From Rhodospirillaceae bacterium (GTDB taxonomy: Bacteria; Pseudomonadota; Alphaproteobacteria; UBA6615), in contig PBPM01000100.1 in assembly GCA_002724635.1 (NCBI GenBank), forward strand, positions 16,685 to 80,684: a stretch of 64,000 nt of DNA. Direction: 5' to 3'. Below, piece by piece: positions 1 to 8,756 of the stretch; position 1 is the first letter of the stretch; every line of letters begins with the position of its first letter. Below the pieces are notes generated by a model. That model saw only the letters and a program-made list of their open reading frames with translations. It had not been told where the DNA came from and did not search any database. The position numbers were made by a program, and so were the translations under genes.

Positions 1-368
1 TGGAGCTGACCGCCGGGAGGGGCGTGGACCGGGTGGTCGAGGTGGAGCTCGGCGGCAACATCGAGACCACGGTGAAGGTGTTGAAGACCGGCGGCGTCAT
101 CGCTGCTTATGCCTCGATGGCACAGCCGGTTGTGCCGTTCTCCTTCTACGGTTTCCTTATGAAGTCGCCGACTTTGCGAATCATCGGCTGTTTCACAATG
201 CCGACAGACTTCAAGATGCAAAGCGTGGCGGATATCTCGCGTTGGATGAACGAGGGCCGGCTGACCAGCCGGGTCGCCGCAGAATTCCCGCTCGACGGAA
301 TCGCTGCCGCCCATGAGATGGTCGAAGCCGGCCGTCAGGTTGGTGGCGTCGTCGTGACGATCGACTAG
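1..368 (+). CDS. Zinc-free quinone oxidoreductase / MDR-type dehydrogenase, C-terminal part (cut by window edge)
   Basis: The frame is open from the first bases of the window (codons run from base 3), so only the last ~121 residues are seen. They contain the end of the Rossmann domain (a GVDRVVEVELGGN stretch) and the C-terminal segment AAHEMVEAGRQVGGVVV, typical of medium-chain NAD(P)H:quinone oxidoreductases that reduce quinones or enones. The protein is a clear paralogue of the complete enzyme at 33445-34428, which has the matching segments GVDRIVELNLSAN and AAHEMVEAARHIGNVVL. Its TAG stop overlaps the reverse-strand stop of the next gene by two bases, so the two genes are convergent. The substrate cannot be told. 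Confidence 0.85.
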   Translation, partial: ELTAGRGVDRVVEVELGGNIETTVKVLKTGGVIAAYASMAQPVVPFSFYGFLMKSPTLRIIGCFTMPTDFKMQSVADISRWMNEGRLTSRVAAEFPLDGIAAAHEMVEAGRQVGGVVVTID

Positions 369-817
369 GCGTTTTTAATCGCCTGGATCGCGGCCTCGAG
401 CGCCTGAAGGAAATTAGACCGGTCCTGCTTCGCGAATGCGCGCGGGCCGCGGGTCGTCTTGCCAGCAGAGCGCAGATTGGTCAAAAGGTCCCGGGTCGCG
501 AGCGCCATGCCGATGGAAGCCTTGTCCAAGCGCCTACCGTTGGGGCGCAGGACATGCGCGTCTCGCTTGATGCAGCGGTTGGCCAACGGGATGTCATGGG
601 TGACCACGATGTCGCCTGGCCCGACGTGCTCGGTAATCCAGTCGTCGGCCACATCGGCTCCATCACGGACGACCGTCTGGACGACCAGCGGGTGGCCGTA
701 GAAGCCGAGCATCCCACTGTTCGACACAAGCTGGACTCTTAGCTGGTGCCGTTCGGCGACGCGGACTATCTCGTTCTTCACCGGGCAGGCGTCAGCATCA
801 ACGAAGATTTCTAGCAT
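365..817 (-). CDS. YaiI/YqxD family (UPF0178) protein
   Basis: A 150-residue protein opening with the family hallmark MLEIFVDADACPVK. Asp-rich motifs follow (VVTHDIPLA near residue 73) and then the LRPNGRRLDKASIG block. The family has a PIN-like or NYN-like nuclease fold, but no reaction is firmly established. The ATG at 817 was chosen because the family starts immediately before this motif. The 39 upstream in-frame residues are Arg/Pro-rich and overlap the end of cfa, so they look non-coding. It lies just downstream of cfa on the same strand. Confidence 0.9.
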   Translation of the reverse strand: MLEIFVDADACPVKNEIVRVAERHQLRVQLVSNSGMLGFYGHPLVVQTVVRDGADVADDWITEHVGPGDIVVTHDIPLANRCIKRDAHVLRPNGRRLDKASIGMALATRDLLTNLRSAGKTTRGPRAFAKQDRSNFLQALEAAIQAIKNA

Positions 818-839
818 GTTTCTGGGAATGCGGACGTGG

Positions 840-2072
840 CTATTCCGCCGCCTTCGTCTCGGCCTGTGCCAGCTGTCGCTCCCAGTCGGTGATGTAGTCC
901 CGGGTGAGCGGCACTGAGTCCTGGCGCTTGGCAATCTGGATCTGGAAAACCATCTGGCCCATGTGGCGGAACGAGATCTCGCAGCCGATCAGGTAGAATT
1001 CCCACATCCGGCAGAAGCGCTCGTCGTATAGCGCCAGCGCCTTATCGCGCTGGGCCATGAAGCGGTCGTACCAGTGATGCAGCGTGTCGGCATAGTGCAG
1101 GCGCAGGATCTCGATATCGGTCACCCACAGGCCCGCCTTCTCGATCGCTGAGAGGGTCTCGGACAGCGCCGGCGTGTAGCCTCCCGGGAAGATATACTTG
1201 CGCAGCCAGGGGTTAGTGTTACCCGGCGTCTGCATGCGGCCAATGGAATGCAGCAGGAAGACGCCGTCGTCTGCGAGAAGCTGCTTTGTCTTGCGAAAAT
1301 ATTCGAGATAGTGCCCCGCGCCCACGTGCTCGAACATGCCAACCGACACGATACGGTCGAAGGTCTCGGGCTCGTCGCGATAGTCCTGCAGCTTGAACCG
1401 GACCCGGTCCGAGAGCCCGGCGTCCGCCGCGCGCTGCTCGCTGACCTTGTGCTGTTCCTTCGACAGGGTAACGCCGGTGACGTCCGCGCCCGTGGTCTTC
1501 GCGAGGTAGAGCGCCATTCCGCCCCAACCGGAGCCGATGTCGAGCACCTTCTTGCCGGGTTCGTCGAGCAGCAGTTTGGCTGCGATATGGCGTTTTTTAT
1601 CTTTTTGGGCGCGATCGAGATCGTCATGGCTACCGTCAAAATAGGCGCATGAATATTGCCGGTCGCTATCGAGGAAGAGGTCGTAGAGGTCGTCCGACAG
1701 GTCATAATGGTGGGCAACGTTCTGCTGCGCCTTGCCGACCGGGTTGTATTGCTGGATGCGGCGGAAAAGGCGGCTCAGGCTGGCGGTTAGGTCCGAGAAC
1801 CAGTGATGCTCGAAGGTATCGATATTGCGGCCGATAAGTTCAAACAGGTCGAAAAGGGTACCTTCCTCGATCGTGAGTGTGCCGTCCATATAGATTTCGC
1901 CCAAGGCAAGCCGCGGATTGACGAGCAGGCGTCGCTCGGCGGCCTTATCCTTCACGCGTATGGTCACGCGCGGAGGCTCACCGTTTCCGAAACGGTGGGT
2001 TTTGCCTGCCGCATCAATCAGGCCCAAGTCGCCATCACCAATAATGGCATCGAGAAAACGCGCCAGAAGCAT
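840..2072 (-). CDS. cfa: Cyclopropane-fatty-acyl-phospholipid synthase
   Basis: A 410-residue protein, normal for the family. It transfers a methylene group from S-adenosylmethionine across double bonds of membrane phospholipid acyl chains. The N-terminal ~120 residues are the substrate-binding region. The SAM motif VLDIGSGWGGMALYLA is in the middle, followed by MFEHVGAGHY and then the IFPGGYTP segment typical of CFA synthases. Upstream at about 2090-2110 is an A/T-rich run. Read on the reverse strand it gives a CATAAT -10-like hexamer with a TTGTTA 15 bases before it, a weak promoter candidate. The gene is separate from the rplI cluster but on the same strand. Confidence 0.95.
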   Translation of the reverse strand: MLLARFLDAIIGDGDLGLIDAAGKTHRFGNGEPPRVTIRVKDKAAERRLLVNPRLALGEIYMDGTLTIEEGTLFDLFELIGRNIDTFEHHWFSDLTASLSRLFRRIQQYNPVGKAQQNVAHHYDLSDDLYDLFLDSDRQYSCAYFDGSHDDLDRAQKDKKRHIAAKLLLDEPGKKVLDIGSGWGGMALYLAKTTGADVTGVTLSKEQHKVSEQRAADAGLSDRVRFKLQDYRDEPETFDRIVSVGMFEHVGAGHYLEYFRKTKQLLADDGVFLLHSIGRMQTPGNTNPWLRKYIFPGGYTPALSETLSAIEKAGLWVTDIEILRLHYADTLHHWYDRFMAQRDKALALYDERFCRMWEFYLIGCEISFRHMGQMVFQIQIAKRQDSVPLTRDYITDWERQLAQAETKAAE

Positions 2073-2158
2073 CGTATCCCCCGTGTCTTACAAAAAAATT
2101 ATGACACCGATTTCAGGTTAACAAAACCGATCTCGGCGGGCAAAACACGGAATCGCTT

Positions 2159-2890
2159 TCATGACGCGACCTTGTCGGCGTCATTGTCCGCTGCAGCGAG
2201 TGCTTCGGCCGCCTCGGTTGCGGCGTCTTCTGCTTCAGCGCCGTCGGTCGATCCCTCGGCCTCGTCCGCGACGCGCTCCGCCACCTCGTCTTCGACCATG
2301 CCTTCGATGGCCTCGGCCTCGGCCGCCTTGTCGTCGGCCACTGCCAGCGCCTCATCGGCGAGCGCCACCGCACTCTCTGCCGCCTCGGTTTCTTCGGCGA
2401 TCTGGGTGATTGACTGACCATGCTTGCGCTGGGTCGCCGCCTCATCTTCGGTGCGCGCGACGTTGATCGTCAGCTCGAACGACACCTCGGGATGCAGGGA
2501 AATCCGGATCGGGTGAAGTCCGAGCTCCTTGATTGCCCGGTCCAGCAGCACCTGACCGCGGCCAATGGTGACGCCGTGGCCCGTGACCGAGTCCGAGATG
2601 TCGCGCGCGCTGACCGAACCGTATAGCTGGCCGCTGTCGCCCGCCTGCCGAATCAGCACCACATCGAGATCCTCGATCTTGGTGGCAACCGCCTCGGCCT
2701 CTTCGCGGCGCTTAAGGTTCTCCGCCTCAAGCTGCGCGCGCTGAGCTTCGAAATGCGCGCGGTTGTCATCGGTTGCGCGCAGAGCCTTTTTCTGCGGTAG
2801 CAGAAAATTGCGAGCATAGCCTGGCTTGACGGTGACCACGTCGCCCATCTGTCCGAGTTTTTCGATACGTTCGAGAAGAATTACGTCCAT
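2159..2890 (-). CDS. rplI: 50S ribosomal protein L9 with long acidic C-terminal tail
   Basis: The first ~150 residues are an ordinary L9: the rRNA-binding N-domain (MDVILLERIEKLGQMGDVV, then VKPGYARNFLLPQKKA), the connecting helix and the C-domain. About 90 further residues are almost entirely Ala, Glu, Asp, Val and Thr (for example VEDEVAERVADEAEG). The total is 243 residues against ~150 in E. coli, and alphaproteobacterial L9 proteins often carry shorter acidic tails. A strong Shine-Dalgarno (TAGGAGGT on the reverse strand) sits just upstream of the ATG. It is third in the rpsF-rpsR-rplI order. Confidence 0.97.
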   Translation of the reverse strand: MDVILLERIEKLGQMGDVVTVKPGYARNFLLPQKKALRATDDNRAHFEAQRAQLEAENLKRREEAEAVATKIEDLDVVLIRQAGDSGQLYGSVSARDISDSVTGHGVTIGRGQVLLDRAIKELGLHPIRISLHPEVSFELTINVARTEDEAATQRKHGQSITQIAEETEAAESAVALADEALAVADDKAAEAEAIEGMVEDEVAERVADEAEGSTDGAEAEDAATEAAEALAAADNDADKVAS

Positions 2891-2945
2891 TTCATACCTC
2901 CTAGCCGGATCGCACCAGCCCCGTGCGCTGGCGAAAATCGAGGAA

Positions 2946-3014
2946 CTAGTCTGCTAAACCGATCAGCGCACCCGCGCTGAGCGTGAAGGCAAAACGTTTG
3001 ACCGAGTTCATCAT
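2946..3014 (-). pseudogene. Possible 22-codon remnant between rpsR and rplI
   Basis: This 170-base gap contains a short reverse-strand frame that begins MMNSVKRFAF, continues with a small hydrophobic stretch (TLSAGALIGLA) and ends at TAG. In many alphaproteobacteria a DUF2232 membrane-protein gene sits in this position and begins with a similar hydrophobic run. I cannot identify this fragment by sequence. Calling it a deletion scar of that gene rests only on position and hydrophobicity. Confidence 0.2.
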
Positions 3015-3060
3015 CGCCACATTCCGAGCCGGCGCCAAACAACGCCGAGCCCACCTGTCG

Positions 3061-3318
3061 TCAGTCGACTACGTACGGCAGCAGCGCCATGAAACGCGCG
3101 CGCTTTATTGCACGCGATAGTTCGCGCTGTTTCTTGGCGGAAACCGCCGTGATACGGCTCGGCACGATCTTACCACGTTCGGAGATGTAGCGAGACAGCA
3201 GCTTCGTGTCCTTGTAGTCGATCTTCGGCGCGTTCGCGCCGGAGAACGGGCACGTCTTGCGACGACGGACGAACGGACGGCGTCCGCCGCCGCCTCCACC
3301 ACGAGGTCCCATAGCCAT
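3061..3318 (-). CDS. rpsR: 30S ribosomal protein S18
   Basis: An 85-residue protein with a Gly/Arg-rich N-terminus followed by the conserved S18 core: [15 protein letters not shown], then [17 protein letters not shown] and [18 protein letters not shown]. It pairs with S6 on the platform of the small subunit. Its ATG overlaps the TAA stop of rpsF by one base (TAATG on the reverse strand), which indicates translational coupling and explains equal synthesis of the two partners. Confidence 0.98.
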   Translation of the reverse strand: MAMGPRGGGGGGRRPFVRRRKTCPFSGANAPKIDYKDTKLLSRYISERGKIVPSRITAVSAKKQRELSRAIKRARFMALLPYVVD

Positions 3319-3773
3319 TATTCGGTCTCCTCTGCGCTGGGGGCTGCCGGCGCATCTGCAGCCTCGGCAACCGGTACCTTGTCTTCAGAAGCCGATGCTG
3401 CGGGCTTCACGTCGCCACTGTCATCATCGTCCCGGCGCGAACTGCGTTCCTTTCGGCCCTGCATAATAATAGACGGGCCTTCCTCGTGCTCCGAGACTCG
3501 CACGGTTAAATAGCGAAGGATATCGTCATGAATGCGCTGCTGGCGCTCGAGCTCGAGCACTACGTCAGACGGGGCATCGAGATTCATCATCACATAGTGG
3601 CCCTTCCGGTTTTTCTTGATCCGGTAGGCGAGATTGCGAAGGCCCCAAGACTCGGTGCCCACGACCTTTCCACCCCCGCTCTCAACGACGCCGGTAAAGG
3701 CTTCAACCATCTGGTCGACCTGTGCGCCGGAAACATCCTGACGCGCAATAAACACGTGCTCATAGAGTGGCAT
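3318..3773 (-). CDS. rpsF: 30S ribosomal protein S6
   Basis: A 151-residue protein beginning [15 protein letters not shown]. The ferredoxin-like S6 fold follows, with [17 protein letters not shown] at residues ~50-66. A short acidic Ala/Glu tail ends in SAEETE. The start at 3773 is supported by an AAGGGGAG Shine-Dalgarno a few bases upstream; the longer in-frame reading upstream is rejected. It heads the S6-S18-L9 operon and is divergent from fabD, with 291 bases between them that must hold both promoters. I could not assign those confidently. Confidence 0.97.
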   Translation of the reverse strand: MPLYEHVFIARQDVSGAQVDQMVEAFTGVVESGGGKVVGTESWGLRNLAYRIKKNRKGHYVMMNLDAPSDVVLELERQQRIHDDILRYLTVRVSEHEEGPSIIMQGRKERSSRRDDDDSGDVKPAASASEDKVPVAEAADAPAAPSAEETE

Positions 3774-4064
3774 ATTCTGCGACTCCCCTTGGCTGTTAAC
3801 TGGCGGTCGACGATCGCCCCGTTCGGGCCGCGTCCGCACCACCATAGCCGGCCCGTAAGTACGCACCGGCAAGGAGTTGACGCCGGATGTCTCCCGGTGT
3901 CGCTTAAGGCGCGGGAATACACCACAAGCATTCAATCGGCGCAAGGTTTACCTGACCATGCTCAACGGGTGCGCCGGGGTGGCTGCTTGCGGCTCGGCGG
4001 TGCCAGCGATATGAAGGTTCACGCGACCGGATGTCGTTCGCTCAAATTAAGGAACACCGCGATC

Positions 4065-5006
4065 ATGTCACGAGCATTCGTTTTCCCCGGACAGGGAAGC
4101 CAAGAAGTTGGTATGGGACATAGCTTGGCCGTGGCATTTCCCGCCGCGCGGCTCGTCTTCGAGGAGGTTGACGACGCACTCGAGACCAGACTCAGCCGCA
4201 TCATCTTTGAGGGCCCCCAGGAGGAGCTCACCCTGACGCAGAACGCCCAGCCGGCGCTCATGGCAGTGAGCATGGCCGTGGTTCGGGTTCTCGAGGAAGA
4301 GGGTGGGGTTAAGGTCTCGGACGCCGCGTCGTACGTGGCCGGCCACAGCCTTGGAGAGTATTCGGCACTGGCCGCGTCGGGGGCGCTGAACATCGCCGAT
4401 ACGGCCCGCCTGTTGCAGACGCGCGGCGAGGCGATGCAGGCCGCGGTGCCCGTGGGCGTCGGCGCCATGGCGGCGATCCTCGGGCCGAGCTTGGAAGAGG
4501 TCGAGGCGATCGCGGCGGATGCCGCCGAAGATCAGGTCTGCGAGGTCGCCAACGACAATTCCGATGGTCAGGTGGTGGTCAGCGGCAACGCCGAGGCTGT
4601 CGAGCGCGCGGTCGACATCGCCAAGGAACGAGGTGCGCGGCGCGCGGTGCTGCTGCCGGTCAGCGCGCCGTTCCATTGCGTGCTGCTGGAGCCGGCAGCG
4701 GATGTTATGACCTACGCTCTGGCGAGCGCGGAGATTTCCGCGCCCAACCCGCCGGTCGTCGCCAACGTGACCGCTGCGCCCGTCTCGGGGCCGGATGAGA
4801 TTCGCAGTCTGCTCATCGAGCAGGTGACGAGCCGCGTGCGCTGGCGCGAGGGCGTGCTTGCGATGCGCGATCTCGGCGTGGAAGAACTTTGCGAGCTTGG
4901 TGCAGGCAAGGTTCTGGCCGGCCTGACCCGCCGCATCGATCGGGACATGACCAGCCGGGCGATCGGCACACCCGACGACATCGAAGATTTTCTCGGCGCG
5001 CTCTAG
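4065..5006 (+). CDS. fabD: Malonyl-CoA:ACP transacylase
   Basis: A 313-residue enzyme that loads malonate from CoA onto acyl carrier protein to start chain extension. It has the N-terminal FVFPGQGSQ motif, the nucleophile in VAGHSLGEYSA (Ser95) and the catalytic His in SAPFHCVLL (His204). The ATG at 4065 is chosen because family members begin with this motif. It is followed after 8 bases by fabG, then acpP and fabF, giving the standard type II fatty-acid synthesis order. Confidence 0.98.
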   Translation: MSRAFVFPGQGSQEVGMGHSLAVAFPAARLVFEEVDDALETRLSRIIFEGPQEELTLTQNAQPALMAVSMAVVRVLEEEGGVKVSDAASYVAGHSLGEYSALAASGALNIADTARLLQTRGEAMQAAVPVGVGAMAAILGPSLEEVEAIAADAAEDQVCEVANDNSDGQVVVSGNAEAVERAVDIAKERGARRAVLLPVSAPFHCVLLEPAADVMTYALASAEISAPNPPVVANVTAAPVSGPDEIRSLLIEQVTSRVRWREGVLAMRDLGVEELCELGAGKVLAGLTRRIDRDMTSRAIGTPDDIEDFLGAL

Positions 5007-5014
5007 GGGGACGC

Positions 5015-5752
5015 ATGTTTGACCTAAACGACAGAACGGCTCTGGTGACGGGTGCCACTGGCGGTATCGGCGAGGCGATCGCCCGTGCCATTCATGGACG
5101 CGGTGCGAAAGTGGTGATCAGCGGGACCCGCGCGGAGCGCCTAGAGGCGCTGGCGGGCGAGTTGGGTGTGAATTGCCATGTCGCGGCGGCGAACTTGTCG
5201 GAACCGGAGGCGCCCGACGCGCTTGTCGCCGCGGCGACGGAAGCCGCAGGTGGAGTCGATATCCTGATTAACAATGCGGGCCTCACGCGTGACAACCTAG
5301 CGATGCGCATGAAGGACGATGAATGGCGGCAGGTCATCGACGTGAATCTGTCGGCGTCCTTCCGCCTGAGCCGAGCGGTGCTGCGCGGCATGATGAAGGC
5401 GCGCTGGGGCCGCATCGTGACAATCACCTCGGTGGTGGGTGCCACCGGCAATCCGGGCCAGGTAAACTACGCTGCATCGAAGGCTGGCCTGACAGGAATG
5501 AGCAAGGCGCTGGCGCAGGAGGTCGCAAGCCGGGGCATCACCGTCAACTGTATCGCGCCGGGCTTCATTGAGACGCCGATGACGGATGTGCTCGGTGATG
5601 ACCAGAAGGCGACGCTGCTGGAGCGCATTCCGTCGGGACGCCTTGGGGTGCCCGAAGATATCGCCGCGAGCGTGGTGTATCTCGCGAGTGACGATGCCGG
5701 CTACGTCACGGGGCAGACACTCCATGTCAATGGCGGCATGGCGATGCTGTGA
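5015..5752 (+). CDS. fabG: 3-oxoacyl-ACP reductase
   Basis: A 245-residue short-chain dehydrogenase that reduces beta-ketoacyl-ACP with NADPH. Visible motifs are the TGATGGIGEAIA nucleotide loop, NNAGLTRDNLAMR (typical of FabG rather than SDRs in general), the catalytic YAASKAG and the C-terminal GYVTGQTLHVNGGMAM. The start lies 8 bases after fabD with a GGGG-type ribosome site overlapping the end of fabD. It sits between the transacylase and the carrier protein, as expected. Confidence 0.97.
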   Translation: MFDLNDRTALVTGATGGIGEAIARAIHGRGAKVVISGTRAERLEALAGELGVNCHVAAANLSEPEAPDALVAAATEAAGGVDILINNAGLTRDNLAMRMKDDEWRQVIDVNLSASFRLSRAVLRGMMKARWGRIVTITSVVGATGNPGQVNYAASKAGLTGMSKALAQEVASRGITVNCIAPGFIETPMTDVLGDDQKATLLERIPSGRLGVPEDIAASVVYLASDDAGYVTGQTLHVNGGMAML

Positions 5753-5785
5753 TTGGGCGGTACGGAGGTTGTGCGGGGCACGCGC

Positions 5786-5814
5786 TTGACGTTATGCACG
5801 AAGGCCGGTAAACG
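5786..5814 (+). promoter_or_regulatory. Candidate sigma-70 promoter for acpP
   Basis: TTGACG (5 of 6 to the -35 consensus) is followed after 17 bases by TAAACG (3 of 6 to the -10). It lies in the 232-base gap between fabG and acpP, where carrier-protein genes often have their own strong promoter. The -10 is weak, so this is only a candidate. Confidence 0.3.
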
Positions 5815-5984
5815 CCGCTCCTGTGTGGCGCGCGGCTTGTTGCTATGGCGGGACGCGTGGTGCTGTGATAGGGAATAACGGTTGATTTTCGAAGGCACTC
5901 GGATCCCGAATCGTCTTAAATCAATCTTGTAACAAGCGGGCCGGAAACGGCACTGAGAAACCAAAGTAACAAGGGCAGGCAGAC

Positions 5985-6221
5985 ATGAGCGATATCGCTG
6001 AGCGGGTGCAGAAGATTGTTGTCGAACATTTGGGCGTCGACGAAGGCAAGATCTCCGAAGGCGCGAGCTTCATTGATGACCTCGGGGCGGATAGCCTCGA
6101 CACCGTCGAGCTGGTGATGGCTTTCGAAGAAGAATTCGGATGCGAGATTCCGGACGACGCGGCCGAGAAGATTCTCACGGTCGGTGACGCGGTCAAGTTT
6201 CTCGAAGAAGCTGCCGACTAA
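5985..6221 (+). CDS. acpP: Acyl carrier protein
   Basis: A 78-residue acidic four-helix protein. The phosphopantetheine attachment site is Ser37 in [13 protein letters not shown]. The rest ([17 protein letters not shown]) is canonical. It carries growing acyl chains between the Fab enzymes encoded around it. The 232-base spacing from fabG suggests separate, higher expression. Confidence 0.99.
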   Translation: MSDIAERVQKIVVEHLGVDEGKISEGASFIDDLGADSLDTVELVMAFEEEFGCEIPDDAAEKILTVGDAVKFLEEAAD

Positions 6222-6304
6222 CTTACCGGCTGATTGCGCTGCGCATCTGCGCGGCTGTTTATCATTAGGTTTCCACTGACCGTGCAACATCGCATCGGAA
6301 TCCA

Positions 6305-7564
6305 ATGAGACGTGTCGTCGTTACGGGTATGGGACTGGTCACGCCTCTGGGTGTCGGCCTCGACCATAATTGGCGCCGTCTGACTAACGGCGAATCGGGT
6401 GCGGCAAGCATCCAGAGGTTCGACGTGTCGGACCTGCCGGCGAAGATTGCCGCGCAGGTGCCGCTTGGTAGCGGCGAGGACGGCACCTTCAACCCCGACA
6501 ATTATGTCTCGTCGAAGGAACAGCGCCGGATCGATGAATTCATCGTCTATGGCATTTCCGCGGCGGTTGAGGCGGTTGAGGATTCGGGCTGGAAGCCGGA
6601 CGCCGAGGAAGACCGCGAACGCACCGGCGTGATGATTGGTTCCGGCATCGGCGGCCTGCAGACCATCTATGAGGGCTCGACACTCCTGAATGCAGAAAGT
6701 CCGCGCAAGGTTGGTCCTTTCTTCATTCCGTCGGCGCTGATCAATCTGGCGTCTGGTCAGGTCTCCATCCGCTACGGCTTTAAGGGACCGAACCATGCGG
6801 TCGTGACCGCCTGCTCGACAGGGGCGCATGCGATCGGCGACGCGGCGCGGCTGATCATGTGGGACGATGCGGATGTCATGGTCGCCGGCGGCGCGGAGGC
6901 GGCGATCTGCCGGATCGGCATCGCCGGGTTCGCGGCGTGCCGCGCGCTCTCCACCGGATACAACGACACCCCCGAGGCGGCATCACGTCCCTATGACAAG
7001 GGACGCGATGGGTTCGTCATGGGCGAGGGCGCAGGCGTCGTCGTGCTCGAGGAGTATGAGCACGCCAAGGCGCGTGGCGCGAATATCTACGCCGAGATCA
7101 TCGGTTACGGCATGTCCGGAGACGCCCACCACATCACGGCACCGGCCGAGGACGGCAATGGAGGCTTCCGCTCCATGCAGGCGGCCATCAAGCGCGCCGG
7201 GGTCAACCCAGAAGACATCGACTATGTGAATGCGCACGGTACTTCGACGCCGCTGGGCGACGAGATCGAGCTCGGCGCGGTAAAGCGCCTGTTTGGCGAT
7301 CACGCCTACAGCCTGTCCATGTCGTCCACCAAGTCGGCGATCGGTCATTTGCTAGGCGCTGCCGGTGCGGTCGAGGCGATCTATTCGGTGATGGCGATCA
7401 ATAACAATGTCGTCCCGCCGACGATCAATCTTGACGATCCGTCGGATGCATGCGACATCGACCTTGTGCCCCATGAGGCTAAGGAGAGAAAGGTGAGCCA
7501 CGCGCTCAGTAACTCCTTCGGATTCGGTGGCACAAATGCCAGCCTGATTTTCGCCGAAGTCTGA
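6305..7564 (+). CDS. fabF: 3-oxoacyl-ACP synthase II (KAS II)
   Basis: A 419-residue condensing enzyme. It begins MRRVVVTGMGLVTPLG. The nucleophile is Cys170 in VVTACSTGAHA, and the two catalytic His residues lie in NAHGTSTPLGD (~310) and KSAIGHLLGAAG (~347). The C-terminus NSFGFGGTNASL is the family's glycine-rich loop. It elongates acyl-ACP with malonyl-ACP. It follows acpP by 83 bases and precedes mltG, the usual alphaproteobacterial order. Confidence 0.98.
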   Translation: MRRVVVTGMGLVTPLGVGLDHNWRRLTNGESGAASIQRFDVSDLPAKIAAQVPLGSGEDGTFNPDNYVSSKEQRRIDEFIVYGISAAVEAVEDSGWKPDAEEDRERTGVMIGSGIGGLQTIYEGSTLLNAESPRKVGPFFIPSALINLASGQVSIRYGFKGPNHAVVTACSTGAHAIGDAARLIMWDDADVMVAGGAEAAICRIGIAGFAACRALSTGYNDTPEAASRPYDKGRDGFVMGEGAGVVVLEEYEHAKARGANIYAEIIGYGMSGDAHHITAPAEDGNGGFRSMQAAIKRAGVNPEDIDYVNAHGTSTPLGDEIELGAVKRLFGDHAYSLSMSSTKSAIGHLLGAAGAVEAIYSVMAINNNVVPPTINLDDPSDACDIDLVPHEAKERKVSHALSNSFGFGGTNASLIFAEV

Positions 7565-7573
7565 GCCGCATCC

Positions 7574-7611
7574 GCAGGACTGCATTCGGACGGCAGGACT
7601 GCATTCGGACG
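7574..7611. repeat. Perfect 19-bp tandem duplication
   Basis: Two exact back-to-back copies of GCAGGACTGCATTCGGACG (7574-7592 and 7593-7611) lie in the short gap between the fabF stop and mltG. They look like a recent slippage duplication and contain no obvious site. Confidence 0.9.
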
Positions 7612-7661
7612 AAGGCCTGCGTCAGCACGACTCTTGTCCTCATGGCTATCATGCCTGCGCG

Positions 7662-8756
7662 ATGCCTGAGCCAACACAATCCGATCCCCTTGTTGATCCG
7701 GTCCCGACTGGGCCGGAAGTTAGCGACGCGTCGCGGAAACTACCCGCGGCGCGGCGGTGCAACATTGGTCGCCTAGTCTCGATCCTTATCTTCTTCCTGA
7801 TCGTTTGCGCCACGCTGGCGGGTGGTGGTGCTGTCATGCTGAACCGCGCCTACATCGAGGCGGGACCACTTGCAGCCGACGCGTCGGTGGTGGTGCCGCG
7901 CGGTGCGTCCGGTCACGCGATCGGTGCGTTACTCGAGGAAGCCGGTATCGTGGCGGACCGGCGCCTGCTGTTGCTGACGACCCGCATCTTCGCGCCCGAC
8001 CGTCCACTTCGTGCGGGCGAGTACAGCTTCCCGGCGGCGGCGAGCCTGCGCGAGGTGGTTGCTAAGCTGCAGGCCGGCGATACGGTGGTTCGGCGGATGA
8101 CCATTGCCGAGGGGCTCACGACGGCCGAGATACTCGACCTGATCGCCGTCACCGAGGGGCTGAGCGGCCCTGTGCCGGAACAGGCCGCCGTACCGGAGGG
8201 CGCACTTTTGCCCGAGACCTATCACTTCAGTTTGGGTGATTCCCGGGCGGCACTGGTCGCGCGCATGGCCGCGGCCCGGAATGCCGTGCTGAGGCAGTTA
8301 TGGGCGGGCCGCAAGGCCGGGCTTCCGCTCAAGAGCCCAGAGGAGGCGCTTGTTCTGGCCTCGATCGTCGAGCGGGAAACCGCAGTCCCCGAAGAGCGGG
8401 CCCGGGTGGCGGGGGTCTTCATCAACCGCTTGAACCTCGAGATGCGCCTGCAATCGGACCCCACGGTGGCTTATGGCTTGCGCGAGAATGACGCACCGCT
8501 CGACCGGCCGTTGCGTCGCCGCGATCTTGAGGTCGACCACCCTTACAACACCTATGTTCATCGCGGTTTGCCGCCCGGGCCGATTGCCAATCCGGGGGTG
8601 GCCAGTATCGCCGCCGTACTCAATCCGGCCGAAACCGATGAACTCTATTTCGTTGCCGATGGGACGGGCGGGCATGCGTTTGCGCGCACGCTCGCGGAGC
8701 ATAACCGCAATGTCGAGCGCTGGCGGCGTATCCAGCGCGAACAGCGCGCGCGCTAG
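7662..8756 (+). CDS. mltG: Endolytic murein transglycosylase MltG
   Basis: A 364-residue inner-membrane protein that cleaves nascent glycan strands and so ends peptidoglycan polymerisation. A cytoplasmic N-terminus of ~37 residues precedes one membrane helix (LVSILIFFLIVCATLAGG). A LysM-like region follows, then the YceG catalytic domain with the active Glu in LVLASIVERET and the signature RLQSDPTVAYGL. It follows fabF as in many Gram-negative bacteria. Its last four bases overlap the end of the convergent SDR gene. Confidence 0.95.
   Translation: MPEPTQSDPLVDPVPTGPEVSDASRKLPAARRCNIGRLVSILIFFLIVCATLAGGGAVMLNRAYIEAGPLAADASVVVPRGASGHAIGALLEEAGIVADRRLLLLTTRIFAPDRPLRAGEYSFPAAASLREVVAKLQAGDTVVRRMTIAEGLTTAEILDLIAVTEGLSGPVPEQAAVPEGALLPETYHFSLGDSRAALVARMAAARNAVLRQLWAGRKAGLPLKSPEEALVLASIVERETAVPEERARVAGVFINRLNLEMRLQSDPTVAYGLRENDAPLDRPLRRRDLEVDHPYNTYVHRGLPPGPIANPGVASIAAVLNPAETDELYFVADGTGGHAFARTLAEHNRNVERWRRIQREQRAR

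Noticed and set aside
3774..4064. Promoter pairs for rpsF and fabD in their shared 291-base gap
   Set aside because: Several TTGxxx hexamers exist (for example TTGACG near 3877) but none has a convincing -10 at 16-18 bases.
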